Below, one piece after another: positions 42,850 to 56,500 of a stretch of 64,000 bases of DNA; the first letter of the stretch is position 1; each line of letters starts with the position of its first letter. Made by a program: the position numbers and the translations under genes. The notes beneath the pieces were generated by a model. That model was not told where the DNA came from and did no database searches. It saw only the letters and a program-made list of their open reading frames with translations. This stretch comes from Hormiphora californensis (lineage: Eukaryota; Ctenophora; Tentaculata; Cydippida; Pleurobrachiidae): positions 6,436,034 to 6,500,033 of the forward strand of contig CM035357.1 of the NCBI GenBank assembly GCA_020137815.1, read 5' to 3'.

Positions 42850-42984
42850 CTGGAATTGAGTTGGGGGGTCAGGCTTATAGAGGGAAGGGTCAGGATTGTT
42901 ATGTTCTAATGCGGGGTGAGGTGAGAGGGGGTAATGTAGGTGTGCATGTGTAAGCAGGGGTGTCAGTGATAATTATGCGAGAAT

Positions 42985-45900
42985 TGATAAGGAGGGTCAA
43001 AGTGGGATAGTTTTTTAGAGATAAGGAGGGTCAAAGTGGGATAGTTTCTTAGAGATTAGGAGGGTCAAAGTGGGATAGTTTCTTAGAGATGAAGAGGGTC
43101 AAAGTGGGAAAGTTTCTTAGAGATAAGGAGGGTCAAAGTGGGATAGTTTCTTAGAGATAAGGAGGTTCAAAGTGGGATAGTTTTTTAGAGATAAGGAGGG
43201 TCAAAGTGGGATAGTTTCTTAGAGATTAGGAGGGTCAAAGTGGGATAGTTTCTTAGAGATGAAGAGGGTCAAAGTGGGAAAGTTTCTTAGAGATAAGGAG
43301 GGTCAAAGTGGGATAGTTTCTTAGAGATTAGGAGGGTCAAAGTGGGAAAGTTTCTTAGAGATAAGGAGGTTCAAAGTGGAAAAGTTTCTTAGAGATAAGG
43401 AGGTTCAAAGTGGGATAGTTTTTTAGAGATAAGGAGGGTCAAAGTGGGATAGTTTCTTAGAGATTAGGAGGGTCAAAGTGGGATAGTTTCTTAGAGATGA
43501 AGAGGGTCAAAGTGGGAAAGTTTCTTAGAGATAAGGAGGGTCAAAGTGGGATAGTTTCTTAGAGATTAGGAGGGTCAAAGTGGGAAAGTTTCTTAGAGAT
43601 AAGGAGGTTCAAAGTGGAAAAGTTTCTTAGAGATAAGGAGGTTCAAAGTGGAAAAGTTTCTTAGAGATAAGGAGGGTCAAAGTGGGATAGTTTCTTAGAG
43701 ATTAGGAGGGTCAAAGTGGGAAAGTTTCTTAGAGATAAGGAGGGTCAAAGTGGGAAAGTTTCTTAGAGATAAGGAGGGTCAAAGTTGGAAAGTTTCTTAA
43801 AGATAAGGAGGTTCAAAGTGGAAAAGTTTCTTAGAGATAAGGAGGGTCAAAGTGGGAGAGTTTCTTAGAGATAAGGAAGGTCAAAGTGGGATAGTTTCTT
43901 AGAAATAAGGAGGATCAAAGTTTGAAAGTTTCTTAGAGATAAGGAGGGTCAAAGTGGGAAAGTTTCTTAGAGATAAGGAGGGTAAAAGTGGGAAATATTC
44001 TTAGAGATAAGGAGGGTCAAAGTGGGAAAGTTTCTTAGAGATAAGGAGGTTCAAATTGGGAAAGTTTCTTAGAGATAAGGAGGGTCAAAGTGGGAAAGTT
44101 TCTTAGAGATAAGGAGGTTCAAAGTGGGAAAGTTTCTTAGAGATAAGGAGGGTCAAAGTGGGAAAGTTTCTTAGAGATAAGGAGGGTAAAAGTGGGAAAG
44201 TTTCTTAGAGATAAGGAGGGTCAAAGTGGGATAGTTTCTTAGAGATTAGGAGGGTCAAAGTGGGAAAGTTTCTTAGAGATAAGGAGGTTCAAAGTGGAAA
44301 AGTTTCTTAGAGATAAGGAGGTTCAAAGTGGAAAAGTTTCTTAGAGATAAGGAGGGTCAAAGTGGGATAGTTTCTTAGAGATTAGGAGGGTCAAAGTGGG
44401 AAAGTTTCTTAGAGATAAGGAGGGTCAAAGTGGGAAAGTTTCTTAGAGATAAGGAGGGTCAAAGTTGGAAAGTTTCTTAAAGATAAGGAGGTTCAAAGTG
44501 GAAAAGTTTCTTAGAGATAAGGAGGGTCAAAGTGGGAGAGTTTCTTAGAGATAAGGAAGGTCAAAGTGGGATAGTTTCTTAGAAATAAGGAGGATCAAAG
44601 TTTGAAAGTTTCTTAGAGATAAGGAGGGTCAAAGTGGGAAAGTTTCTTAGAGATAAGGAGGGTAAAAGTGGGAAATATTCTTAGAGATAAGGAGGGTCAA
44701 AGTGGGAAAGTTTCTTAGAGATAAGGAGGTTCAAATTGGGAAAGTTTCTTAGAGATAAGGAGGGTCAAAGTGGGAAAGTTTCTTAGAGATAAGGAGGTTC
44801 AAAGTGGGAAAGTTTCTTAGAGATAAGGAGGGTCAAAGTGGGAAAGTTTCTTAGAGATAAGGAGGGTAAAAGTGGGAAAGTTTCTTAGAGATAAGGAGGG
44901 TCAAAGTGGGAAAGTTTCTTAGAGATAAGGAGGTTCAAATTGGGAAAGTTTCTTAGAGATAAGGAGGGTCAAAGTGGGAAAGTTTCTTAGAGATAAGGAG
45001 GGTAAAAGTGGGAAAGTTTCTTAGAGATAAGGAGGGTCAAAGTGGGAAAGTTTCTTAGAGATAAGGAGCTTCAAAGTGGGAAAGATTCTTAGAGATAAGG
45101 AGGGTCAAAGTGGGAAAGTTTCTTAGAGATAAGGAGGGTCAAGGTGGGAAAGTTTCTTAGAGATAAGGAGGGTCAAAGTGGGAAAGTTTCTTAGAGATTA
45201 GGTGGGTCAAAGTGGGAAAGTTTCTTAGAGATAAGGAGGGTTAAAGTGGGAAAATTTCTTAGAGATAAGGAGGGTCAAAGTGGGAAAGTTTCTTAGAGAT
45301 AAGGAGGGTCAAAGTGGGAAAGGTTCTTAGAAATTAGGAGGGTGAAAGTGGGAAAGTTTCTTAGAGATAAGGAGGGTAAAACTGTGAAAGTTTCTTAGAG
45401 ATAAGGAGGTTCAAAGTGGAAAAGTTTCTTAGAGATAAGGAGGGTTAAAGTGGGAAAGTTTCTTAGAGATAAGGAGGGTCAAAGTGGGAAAGTTTCTTAG
45501 AGATAAGGAGGGTGAAAGTGGGAAAGTTTCTTAGAGATAAGGAGGGTGAAAGTGGGAAAGTTTCTTAGAGATAAGGAGGGTAAAACTGTGAAAGTTTCTT
45601 AGAGATAAGGAGGTTCAAAGTGGAAAAGTTTCTTAGAGATAAGGAGGTTCAAAGTGGGAAAGTTTCTCAGAGATAAGGAGGGTCAAAGTGGGAAAGTTTC
45701 TTAGAGATAAGGAGGGTAAAACTGTGAAAGTTTCTTAGAGATAAGGAGGGTCAAAGTGGGAAAGTTTCTTAGAGATAAGGAGGTTCAAAGTGGGAAAGTT
45801 TCTTAGAGATAAGGAGGGTCAAAGTGGGAAAGTTTCTTAGAGATAAGGAGGGTAAAAGTGGGAAAGTTTCTTAGAGATAAGGAGGGTCAAAGTGGGAAAG

Positions 45901-48900
45901 TTTCTTAGAGATAAGGAGGTTCAAAGTGGGAAAGTTTCTTAGAGATAAGGAGGGTAAAACTGTGAAAGTTTCTTAGAGATAAGGAGGGTCAAAGTGGGAA
46001 AGTTTCTTAGAGATAAGGAGGTTCAAAGTGGGAAAGTTTCTTAGAGATAAGGAGGGTAAAACTGTGAAAGTTTCTTAGAGATAAGGAGGGTAAAACTGTG
46101 AAAGTTTCTTAGAGATAAGGAGGGTAAAAGTGGGAAAGTTTCTTAGAGATAAGGAGGGTAAAAGTGGGAAAGTTTCTTAGAGATAAGGAGGGTCAAAGTG
46201 GGAATGTTTCTTAGAGATAAGGAGGTTCAAAGTGGGAAAGTTTCTTAGAGATAAGGAGGGTAGAACTGTGAAAGTTTCTTAGAGATAAGGAGGGTCAAAG
46301 TGGGAAAGTTTCTTAGAGATAAGGAGGGTCAAAGTGGGAAAGTTTCTTAGAGATAAGGAGGGTAAAAGTGGGAAAGTTTCTTAAAGATAAGGAGGGTGAA
46401 AGTGGGAAAGTTTCTTAGAGATAAGGAGGGTGAAAGTGGAAAAGTTTCTTAGAGATAAGGAGGGTAAAATTGTGAAAGTTTCTTAGAGATAAGGAGGGTC
46501 AAAGTGGGAAAGTTTCTTAGAGATAAGGAGGGTCAAAGTGGGAAAGTTTCTTAGAGATAAGGAGGGTAAAAGTGGGAAAGTTTCTTAGAGATAAGGAGGG
46601 TAAAAGTGGGAAAGTTTCTAAGAGATAAGGAGGGTCAAAGTGGGAAAGTTTCTTAGAGATAAGGAGGTTCAAAGTGGGAAAGTTTCTTAGAGATAAGGAG
46701 GGTCAAAGTGGGAAAGTTTCTTAGAGATAAGGAGGGTAAAAGTGGGAAAGTTTCTTAGAGATAAGGAGGTTCAAAGTGGAAAAGTTTCTTAGAGATAAGG
46801 AGGTTCAAAGTGGGAAAGTTTCTTAGAGATAAGGAGGGTAAAAGTGGGAAAGTTTCTTAGAGATAAGGAGGGTAAAAGTGGGAAAGTTTCTTAGAGATAA
46901 GGAGGGTCAAAGTGGGAAAGTTTCTTAGAGATAAGGAGGTTCAAAGTGGGAAAGTTTCTTAGAGATAAGGAGGGTCAAAGTGGGAAAGTTTCTTAGAGAT
47001 AAGGAGGGTCAAAGTGGGAAAGTTTTATACAGATAAGGAGGGTCAAAGTGGGAAAGTTTCTTAGAGATAAGGAGGTTAAAAGTGGAAAAGTTTCTTAGAG
47101 ATAAGGAGGGTCAAAGTGGGAAAGTTTCTTAGAGATAAGGAGGGTCAAAGTGGGAAAGTTTCTTAGAGATAAGGAGGGTAAAAGTGGGAAAGTTTCTTAG
47201 AGATAAGGAGGGTAAAACTGTGAAAGTTTCTTAGAGATAAGGAGGGTCAAAGTGGGAAAGTTTCTTAGAGATAAGGAGGTTCAAAGTGGGAAAGTTTCTT
47301 AGAGATAAGGAGGGTGAAAGTGGGAAAGTTTCTTAGAGATAAGGAGGGTAAAAGTGGGAAAGTTTCTTAGAGATAAGGAGGGTCAAAGTGGAAAAGTTTC
47401 TTAGATATAAGGAGGTTCAAAGTGGGAAAGTTTCTTAGAGATAAGGAGGGTCAAAGTGGGAAAGTTTCTTAGAGATAAGGAGGGTAAAAGTGGGAAAGTT
47501 TCTTAGAGATAAGGAGGGTCAAAGTGGGAAAGTTTCTTAGAGATAAGGAGGTTCAAAGTGGGAAAGTTTCTTAGAGATAAGGAGGGTCAAAGTGGGAAAG
47601 TTTCTTAGAGATAAGGAGGGTCAAAGTGGGAAAGTTTTATACAGATAAGGAGGGTCAAAGTGGGAAAGTTTCTTAGAGATAAGGAGGTTAAAAGTGGAAA
47701 AGTTTCTTAGAGATAAGGAGGGTCAAAGTGGGAAAGTTTCTTAGAGATAAGGAGGGTCAAAGTGGGAAAGTTTCTTAGAGATAAGGAGGGTCAAAGTGGG
47801 AAATTTTCTTAGAGATAAGGAGGGTCAAAGTGGGAAAGTTTCTTAGATATAAGGAGGGTGAAAGTGGGAAAGTTTCTTAGAGATAAGGAGGGTAAACTGT
47901 GAAAGTTTCTTAGAGATAAGGAGGGTCAAAGTGGGAAAGTTTCTTAGAGATAAGGAGGGTCAAAGTGGGAAAGTTTCTTAGAGATAAGGAGGGTAAAAGT
48001 GGGAAAGTTTCTTAGAGATTACAGTCCGTCATACACATTTTTTCCCTGCCCGGGTGAATGCCGAAGGCATTCACCCGGATGCCTTTTTGCAAAGCAAAAA
48101 GGCATAGCAGGGTTAGAATTCGAAAACGACATTTTGGTATACTAACTAATCGGTAGAGGGACCATTTTGGTCACACTTTAGTTGCGAGGGGCAACGGTGT
48201 AGCAACAAGAGCCGCGCACACAGTTACGAGCTGCTCCTTCATAAACCACTTCATTGGCACGTTTTCAGGAAATGTGTGGCGCGCAATGTGGCGGCGTGAC
48301 ACGCAATTTAGTGCTACTAAAACACAAGGATTTGCTCTATACTGCTTGTGTGATATATAAACGATCGGGATTTTGTGTCCCGCTTGCTGCTACAGCGGAT
48401 CTGGTCATGATTTCCCTTCTTCAAAGATTCACATGGCAGGGAAATTCAGCATTATGTTAGAACATAATGCAATTAATCTTGTTATATGGAATTTTGTGCT
48501 CGTATTTTCTGTCAGAATCTGTATAACACGCACGTGAATTTGAGCCGCGGCGCGGCGCATCTGCACGTGCGGGTTTTCAAGAGAGAGTGAGAGACAAACG
48601 TACAACGTTAATGTGCGTCTCTCTCTTTAATCTCGCACGTGAATTTGAACCGCGGTGCGGCGCATCTGCACGTGCGGTTCTTCCAGATAGAAATTCCAAA
48701 TAGAAATCCCAGATAGAAATTCCAAATAACAAGAATCATTGCATTATGTATTCATAATGCTGTGTTTCCCTGCCCTCCCGTTTCACGTGTCACTGTCAAC
48801 AGGATCAAGGCTTGGTCAAAATGTAATGTGAGATGCATACGATCTAGCTGTCAGTATACTTCTCACATAGCTTAGTTTACTCACATGACACTTGCTAACC

Positions 48901-49646
48901 AGCTTTTGACATTCCAACTTAACTACTTATCTAACCTCTCACACTCGACTCGCAAAATGACAATGTGTATGTAACACGCGAAAACACGCGGCAGCGCTAT
49001 TCATGTTTTGTTGAGTGGCGCGCGCATACACGTCCATCAAACTGTGTCATTGTAAGTTTTGATAAAGGAGCAGCTTGTTGTTGTGCGCGCGGCTCAGTTG
49101 CTACGCTAAGTACACCGGGTGGTACCGGGTTGCCCCTCGCAACGAAAGTGTGACCAAAATGGTCCCTCTACCGATTAGTTAGTATACCAAAATGTTGTTT
49201 TCGAATTCTAACCCTGCTATGCCTTTTTACAAGGTAAAAAGGCATCCGGGTGGATGCCTTCGGCATCCACCCGGGCAGGGAAAAAATGTGTATGACGCTG
49301 TGTAAGGAGGGTCAAAGTGGGAAAGTTTCTTAGAGATAAGGAGGGTGAAAGTGGAAAAGTTTCTTAGAGATAAGGAGGGTAAAACTGTGAAAGTTTCTCA
49401 GAGATAAGGAGGGTCAAAGTGGGAAAGTTTCTTAGAGATAAGGAGGGTGAAAGTGGGAAAGTTTCTTAGAGATAAGGAGGGTAAAAGTGGGAAAGTTTCT
49501 TAGAGATAAGGAGGGTCAAAGTGGAAAAGTTTCTTAGAGATAAGGAGGGTCAAAGTGGGAAAGTTTTATAGAGATAAGGAGGGTCAAAGTGGGAAAGTTT
49601 CTTAGAGATAAGGAGGGTCAAAGTGGGAAAGTTTCTTAGAGATAAG
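42985..49646 (+). repeat. 34-bp satellite array, about 160 units
   Basis: The unit AAGGAGGGTCAAAGTGGGAA + AGTTTCTTAGAGAT is repeated head to tail from about 42985 to 48019 and again from 49303 to 49646. Variants (GGTTCAAAG, GGTAAAACTGTG, GATAG, ATTAGG) are shared in blocks. A marked series (AAAGTTGGAAAGTTTCTTAAAG) recurs exactly 680 bp apart (43781 and 44461), that is 20 units. AGTTTTATACAG recurs 612 bp apart (47021 and 47633), 18 units. There are no spacers and no ORF. The array lies upstream of, or in a 5' intron of, the inhibitor-2-like gene. Confidence 0.95.
48022..49302. mobile_element. 1.28-kb TA-flanked inverted-repeat element inside the satellite
   Basis: TA lies outside both ends (48020-48021 and 49303-49304), and the satellite continues in register after it. 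The ends share GTCATACACATTTTTTCCC and its complement. The arms are about 180 bp long: CCCGGGTG..., AGCAGGGTTAGAATTCGAAA, ACCATTTTGGTCACACTTT, and GTTGCGAGGGGCAAC against GTTGCCCCTCGCAAC. The interior holds a second inverted repeat (48435-48774, ends GGCAGGGAAATTCAGCATTA) and a 44-bp direct repeat (CGCACGTGAATTTGAGCCGC at 48529, again at 48634). No transposase is evident, so it is a composite non-autonomous element. Confidence 0.8.
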
Positions 49647-50572
49647 GGAAAAGGGTTTTTTAAAACTTCTCACGTGGGAGACGCAAAAGGTTGAGGCCAG
49701 TCGCCATAGTGGCGGCTAACCGGGAAAATAGGTGGGTACGGGGGGAGCTGGGTCACAGCGATACAGCCCGGGGCAGGCACGCGACACACTCCATTGTGGA
49801 ACTAGAGAGCTCCGTCAGACCGGGACCCGTTAGCGTGATGACTGGCTGTCTCGGTCCGCCTCTTTTTCTATCCGTTTATTTTCTCTTGCTGATCCCTTCC
49901 CTCTCTCACCTACCTCTTTCTTTTAACCTTCATCTCACTTTCCCTTAAGAGGCGTCTCTCCAAACTAACGTCCCTGGTTGAGATTTCATTATACCTCTCT
50001 CCTTCTCTAGTTTCTCTCCCTTACTACTGTCTCTCACTCTCTCTCTATCACATAGACCCAACGCATTGGAAGTAGGTACCCCCGCACTCATCATAGAGTG
50101 TTGCCGCTGGTCTGGACGAGCCTATATGGTTAAAGACGCTGGACCACGGCTCAAGTTACCTCTGTTTTGTGGACACCTCCCAGTGTTGGCAGGGCCTCTC
50201 TCACTGGTGGAACAGTGAGGGTTGCACCTGCCCTTTTCGTCCCTAGTTTGTGCTTCCTTGCTTACCCACACCCCCTCCCTCCAGCTAGCCTCGCTCTCTC
50301 TCTGCTTTACAAATGGAAAGGAGGGTTAGACAACACTCCATCCCCACACTTGTCAGAAATTGTTCAGCTTATTGTCATTAGCGCAAAGGAAGTTCCTAAT
50401 TGATATCCCCTTCGGAGCCCGGCTCATAATTTCGAGAACCACCTGTAATTCATATCTGATATCACACCGATTTTATAATATCGCTGAATGTTGTACAATG
50501 TACACTGACCTAATAGCAATGATGTGAAAAATTCTCCGATAGTTATATAGCATCCTGTTTTCCGTCTTCATT

Positions 50573-53500
50573 GTCTGAGCTGAAGAAATTCTTCAAGACC
50601 GGAGGTAGTACAAAGCTAAAGATGACGTAAAGGACTTTCAAGTCCCGGATGTTTGTGGAGAGGTTTTTCTTATGATGATAATACGGATTATATACGGAGG
50701 TGGGGGATGATCTCCCCCGGTCATGTTGTTAGCACTCGCCTGTTGGACAGGGATAATGATGTGTGTAGATATCACATCATCTCTCACGCACTCTCATCAT
50801 CACATCTCTCACACTACTTCATGGGTATATAGTACAATACAACTGCATATTGTACAAGAATGTACTTTCGTGTTTACCACGGTAAGCACTGAGCACTATC
50901 AGATTTTGTTGTCACCTTGGTCTTACAACATCGCCCTCCTTTCTCTACACGCTTGCCCTGATCCTCTCTCTCTATCCCTCCCTCCTTTCTGTTTCCACCA
51001 TTAGTCTTACGATCACTCAGCTATGATCTCCTTTACTTCCTCACGTCATTTTCCTTGGCCTAGCGAGTTTCTCACCATCACTTCTCATCGTAAATGATGC
51101 AATTCGCGTCATGCAGAGAATATAGAGAGAGGAGGAGAGATAGCTAGAGATATAGAAAGAAGAGAGAGAGAGAGGAGAGAATAAGAGAGAAGAAGAGAGC
51201 TATAGAAGAGAGAGAGATAGAGATAGAGAAAGGAGAGAAGGATGCTGTGTAGCAAGATTCTTTATTATGACCATATAAACAGCCCGTACTTCAAGAAGGC
51301 CACCCCATTTCAGTGACTGCGTGTATTTACTTTGTTTGAACTTTGAATGCTTCCCCGTCTGATCTTTGACAGGTTGTTCCTTGAAGGGCACAATTTTCTC
51401 ATTTCCCCTGCCCTGGTGGATGCCGAATAGCTAGAAGGCATTTCCATTTCCGCCTATTATCCTCTCTCTCTTATCTTGCTCTTCTTCGACTCGTTCACTA
51501 TCACGCACGCTGTCTTTCATACCGGTAAACTCCTTTCACCACCCAATACGATTGAATGGCGCACTATGGCATTTTTTAACAACTATAGCAACCACCCCTA
51601 GTCTCTAATAACAATGGTGTGTCACGCTGATTCGTGGTATACAACATCTCATACAGGGAACCCCGTGTTTATCCATTTGCCGCACCAAGAAGCTCAGCAG
51701 AAAGAGAGAGAGAGAGAGAGAAGCTATCGAGAGTTATTATGAGATAGCAAGATCGTAGAGATAGCATAGTCGAGCTTTGGGAGCGGGGAGGTATCGTGGT
51801 CGTCGCGTGGAGTCAGCGTTGCGGTTCTATTGTGCTTCCGGGTTTTTTTGTTTTACGTCTTGTTTTTGTCGTATTCATTCATAGTTCGACACAATCTGTT
51901 CCAACTCGCTTAATCTTATGTACCACAATTGATTAGTCTCTCTCATCTCTCTCGCTCTATCTCTCTCGCTCTCTCCCTCGCTACTCTCTCTCTCTCTCTC
52001 TCTCTCTCCTTCTCATCTCTCTCTCATCTCTCTTCTTCTTCTCGTCTCTCTCTTCTCTCTCTATCTTCTTCTCTGCTGTACTCTCTTTATTTCTTTCTTT
52101 TGGTTTAGTGCTGTATGTGGGTGGGGGAAATGTAGAAGTATACTTTCGAGATTGTTGAGGGTTATCTTAGCTAAAATCGTGTACTCAACTTTGTTTCTCT
52201 CATCCCTCCCTTCGCCCCTGTTTGCTTTCTCTCTCCCCTCCCCTCTGTTTGATGGTCTGGAATCTTCCTCTTACACTCCATCGCTTTATTACTTTTTGAG
52301 AGGGAGAGAGAGAGAAGGGGAGAGAGAGGAGTGGGTGTGCTTGCAGTGTATGTTAATATTGAAAGTATACATTCTCGTTGCCGTTCTCAAGTGATCACAA
52401 TACTGCTACTGCTCTTCACCCGATTCATACCAGACCAATATAGCATTTTTGTGGCCTCATTACTCAATCACTATAACCCAGCAAACTGTAATTATTCTTA
52501 GACTATCATTACAACACAACGGAATAAGACACTTTATTTATTATTCTTCTTCTCTTCCTTTGGCCCCCTAATTTTGTATAGTTAATTTATCCAGCCAGTC
52601 CGCACTCAGTTTGGTCCCTCTATTTCTGACATTCTTCTCTTTTTCTTCAGACAAAGACGAAAATGGAATGTCCCCAATTACATGGTGAGTGTTATATATA
52701 TATGAGAGCTTTCTGGCTCTGCATAAATTTGCAACATTATCAATAAAGAATATTAGAACATTTAAGTTGAAATCAATAAAATGCTTTCCCTGGCCCTGGA
52801 ACATATTTCCAGCACAATCTGAATCTGCAAAAATATTAAAATCTGTATATGAACAGTTTTATCCCTAAACTTGTCTCTGTGGAATTGACCTCCTCCTGTG
52901 TAAGACAATGTTACCAGGTGGTTCCCTTGCTATACCCTACTATAACCCATACCTATCGTTCGGCTAACCCATAAGACGTCTCGTCTTCCCTCTCTGCCTT
53001 CCCTCTCTCTAGTCTCGCCCGCTCCATTTCTAGCCTGTCCCATACTACTGTATGTTTTCTGTTGGTCCCAGCTGCATTGATCCTCTAAATCACGAATCCC
53101 ACCCTCTATTCAGTAATCGACTTCATTTTTGTGATTTACCTTTGTATCAGTGGTGTACAATTAGAGCTGTTTTGTAATCGTTCACTAGCAAGACTTGCAT
53201 ATTTGTAGCCTCCGATTGTAATTTTAGGATCCCAAATGTAACTACTTTTTCGGGCCTTTTATTAAAATCAAATCAATTGATTATGTGAATGTACACCATT
53301 TTGATATTGTAATCTATCTCTAGAGACCTGTACCACATGATGTCGTTTGTGTCCACGTGATTGGGGGAAATGACTCTCCTACTGTGTGTGTGTGATAGTT
53401 GTTTGTGTTCTCTTTGTGTGTGCCCTATAAAATGTATAAAGTTTGTTTAGATATTTTTGCAATTACAAAATAAAATATACAATTTGCTTTATTGATCAGT

Positions 53501-56500
53501 ATTGCTATATATACAATATCATCTGCTCCCACTATGGATACTCTTGATTGCCTAACGTCTCACTTTTTAGTGGGCACCACCACATCTGGAAAGTGACTGT
53601 CACACCACCGGCCCAAACAACACCTGATTCCACTTCCGCGAGGTTGTATTCCACTTTTCCAGGATAAGACTTCCTTTAGAGGTTCATAAGTCTGTTTGTT
53701 TTTGTTTATAAAGGAGCACCAAGTATCACCCACACTTCCCACCATGCATGCTGTAATCTTACCCGGATTTTTGTTCGTCAAATACTATTCCTCCTCTCTC
53801 TCAGGAGCATTCGGTGATGTCGTGTAGCAATGCTAAATGAACTGGCAAAGAAGACGCATATCCCCGAACATAGTATCCCCCTATGAATCGAGGCCTACGA
53901 GGAACAGACGAGCAGAGATAACTGATATTGGGGAAACACAAATCTGTTATCATGTCCCTTCTAGGTGAGTCATGGTTATCATGGAGGGTACTGTTATCAT
54001 TTTAGGTTACGTACAGTGGGTCAATATTTCGTTACTGTTAAAATCTCTTCCCCCCCCCCTCCAAACTTAGCTATACAATAATGTTCATTTTGCTGTTCAT
54101 GTCTAATCATAATGGATATTTCCATCGTAATTTTATGGAGGTCGGAGGGTGTATGTTGCAGGGGATTCTTGGTAAAATAAACGATTCTCGAATTCAATGA
54201 ATTCAGCATTTTGATCTTCAGAAACGTAAGAATTCATTGCATATGGGTTCCGTGGAACTACCAGATCGAGACTGTAATTATGCGTCGTTTGACAATATTT
54301 TGTGTATAATTGTCTGTAACTTTATCCTTTCCACATACAAACACACTGTTTCACACCGCGTTGGTTACCACGTTGTTACCACTGTCTACCTCTCTCGTCG
54401 TGCTTGAACTAGGACATGGATCGTCACCAGGTAGTCCGCCGACTTTTTAATTATCCTGGAGAGAAGAGTCCTTCTGGAGCTGTTCGCGCTAACTGTTTTC
54501 CTCCATCCCGATCTTTTATGAGCATAGCTGAGGGTAAGCTCCACCGAAGAGAGGATACTCGGGCAACAAAATGCTGTTAACCATTTCCGCCGCGACGAAG
54601 GGAATCCCTGGCTAAGAAAACCTTACAACCCAATTTTGGTGAGTCATGTGTGGTGATTCACCATCGGCATGCATCCGGGAGGAGGGTCTGCTTAGAAATC
54701 CCACATGCCCTATAAACTCGTGCGTTAGGGTAGGGAACATGAAAGAGAGGCTTCCTCACCCTCTCAGCTCGCCAACCACGATAACACACCCCGTATTTTA
54801 GCTAATACACCCTCTCTCCCCCTCAACCCTCTCCCTCTTTGATCAGGTTAAGTGTTCCCTGTACAAAGGGATGTGACACGACAGCAGCTAGCCACCACCA
54901 CGTGTTATACGTGGTCAACGTGGTAACGTTGACATTCCTTGCTGAACAGGTCTCACATCACCCCACCAGGTAACTAGTTCATGAAGATAGAAATCAGTTG
55001 GATATAATGCAAATATTTGAGATTATTGGAAGAGACTGGTGAAAGCTAAAAGAGGCTGATGTGAGCATTCCTAGGGATAAATCTTACAGAGCCTTTTTGA
55101 AATCCTAGACACTTCCATACTGATCCATGTGCCGATTACTACATAATAAGAAATAGACCCTCTTTCCCACTCCCAGTGTCCAGCATTCTACGCTTATTGT
55201 CCGGACGACAGTATTCTCAGCCGCTACTGCCGTTTGGACCAATCTAATTCCTTTAGGGAATCAGTGTCGGGGTGGAAGTTGTGTGGGCGTGGGGATCGAA
55301 TTTCCCTAAAGGACACACCGAGATAATACCATTTCACATAGCCAAGCACTTACGGCAGTGTAATGATAACTTACCCCCTGATTAGTATTAATGATTACTG
55401 TGCATTCTTTTTCTAAATACGACGGATGTGAAAGTCTGCACAAGCCAAACATAGATCATAATTGTACTCCCTGAACCTATTTAAAATATTCCCAGGTCTA
55501 TACAAGGTGGCCATAAATTATGATAGCGGTGGACTAGCCGTACCTCCGAAACGGTGAGAGTTGTGCAAAAACAAACGCTACGGGAACATGCCTGGGACAT
55601 TCCTGACGCACGTTTTGCACCTTTATTGAATTTTTATTCACAAAGTTCATTTTCATTCATGACTTTCTACACGTTCATTAATGATAAGGACTCTATTTAC
55701 CGAGATTATGCATTTTTGTTTGGGTTTGAATTTATCTTTCAATGAGCAACATGAATAAATCATGGAAGCACCAGGTCACATGGCAGTTGAGAAAATGCAC
55801 ATTCAATGATTTTGGCTCTTCCCGCGACGTTTCAATCGGCTGTATCACCGGCTTACCTTTTGATTCAATCGTTTTAAAAATTTGGTGAGAACATCGATAG
55901 CAAGATCTTAACCTCACAAGAAAAATAGGTGCAAAACGTCACAAGTTCATTTTCAAGTGTTGGTAGTTCATTATCCACTCATTCAGGAACCAGCTCCCTA
56001 AAGTGTAGAAAAGTAATGGTTTTAGTTTGGCCCATACAGCTGTGCATGAAGAGAGGTGTAACAATGACTAGTTTCCGGGGCTAAGTTATGGGGTGTCCAT
56101 GGTGTATGATGATATCTGACCCCTTTTCTGAGCCCATAATTCGGGATTTTTCTCAAATTTCAGCATGTGATTTGAGTTTTTTTGATTGTATCGTGCAAGC
56201 AATGTTGAGAGATCCTGCCATGAACACCTTCCTCAATAATGCAGTGATGTCCAGTTCATGAAGGAGTTGATTTATGATAGAAAAGATTAAACAGAACGTC
56301 AAAATAAACTAAACGATAATTTATAAATCATAAATCAACTCCCTTTTATTGAACTAATCATTATTTTTTGAGGTGCTTAAATCTCTTACATTGCTGCCAC
56401 GATACCAATCGCAAAAACTCAAATCACATGCTTGAATTTGAGAAAATCCCTTAATTAGGGCTCAAAAAGGGTGTCCAATATCATCAGATGCACATGGACA

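Noticed and set aside
48254..49153. Short frames inside the element at 48-49.3 kb
   Set aside because: 60-70 codons, no domain, located in non-autonomous repeat sequence.
42985..49646. Possible CRISPR array
   Set aside because: Units are contiguous with no unique spacers, and the genome is eukaryotic; it is a satellite.
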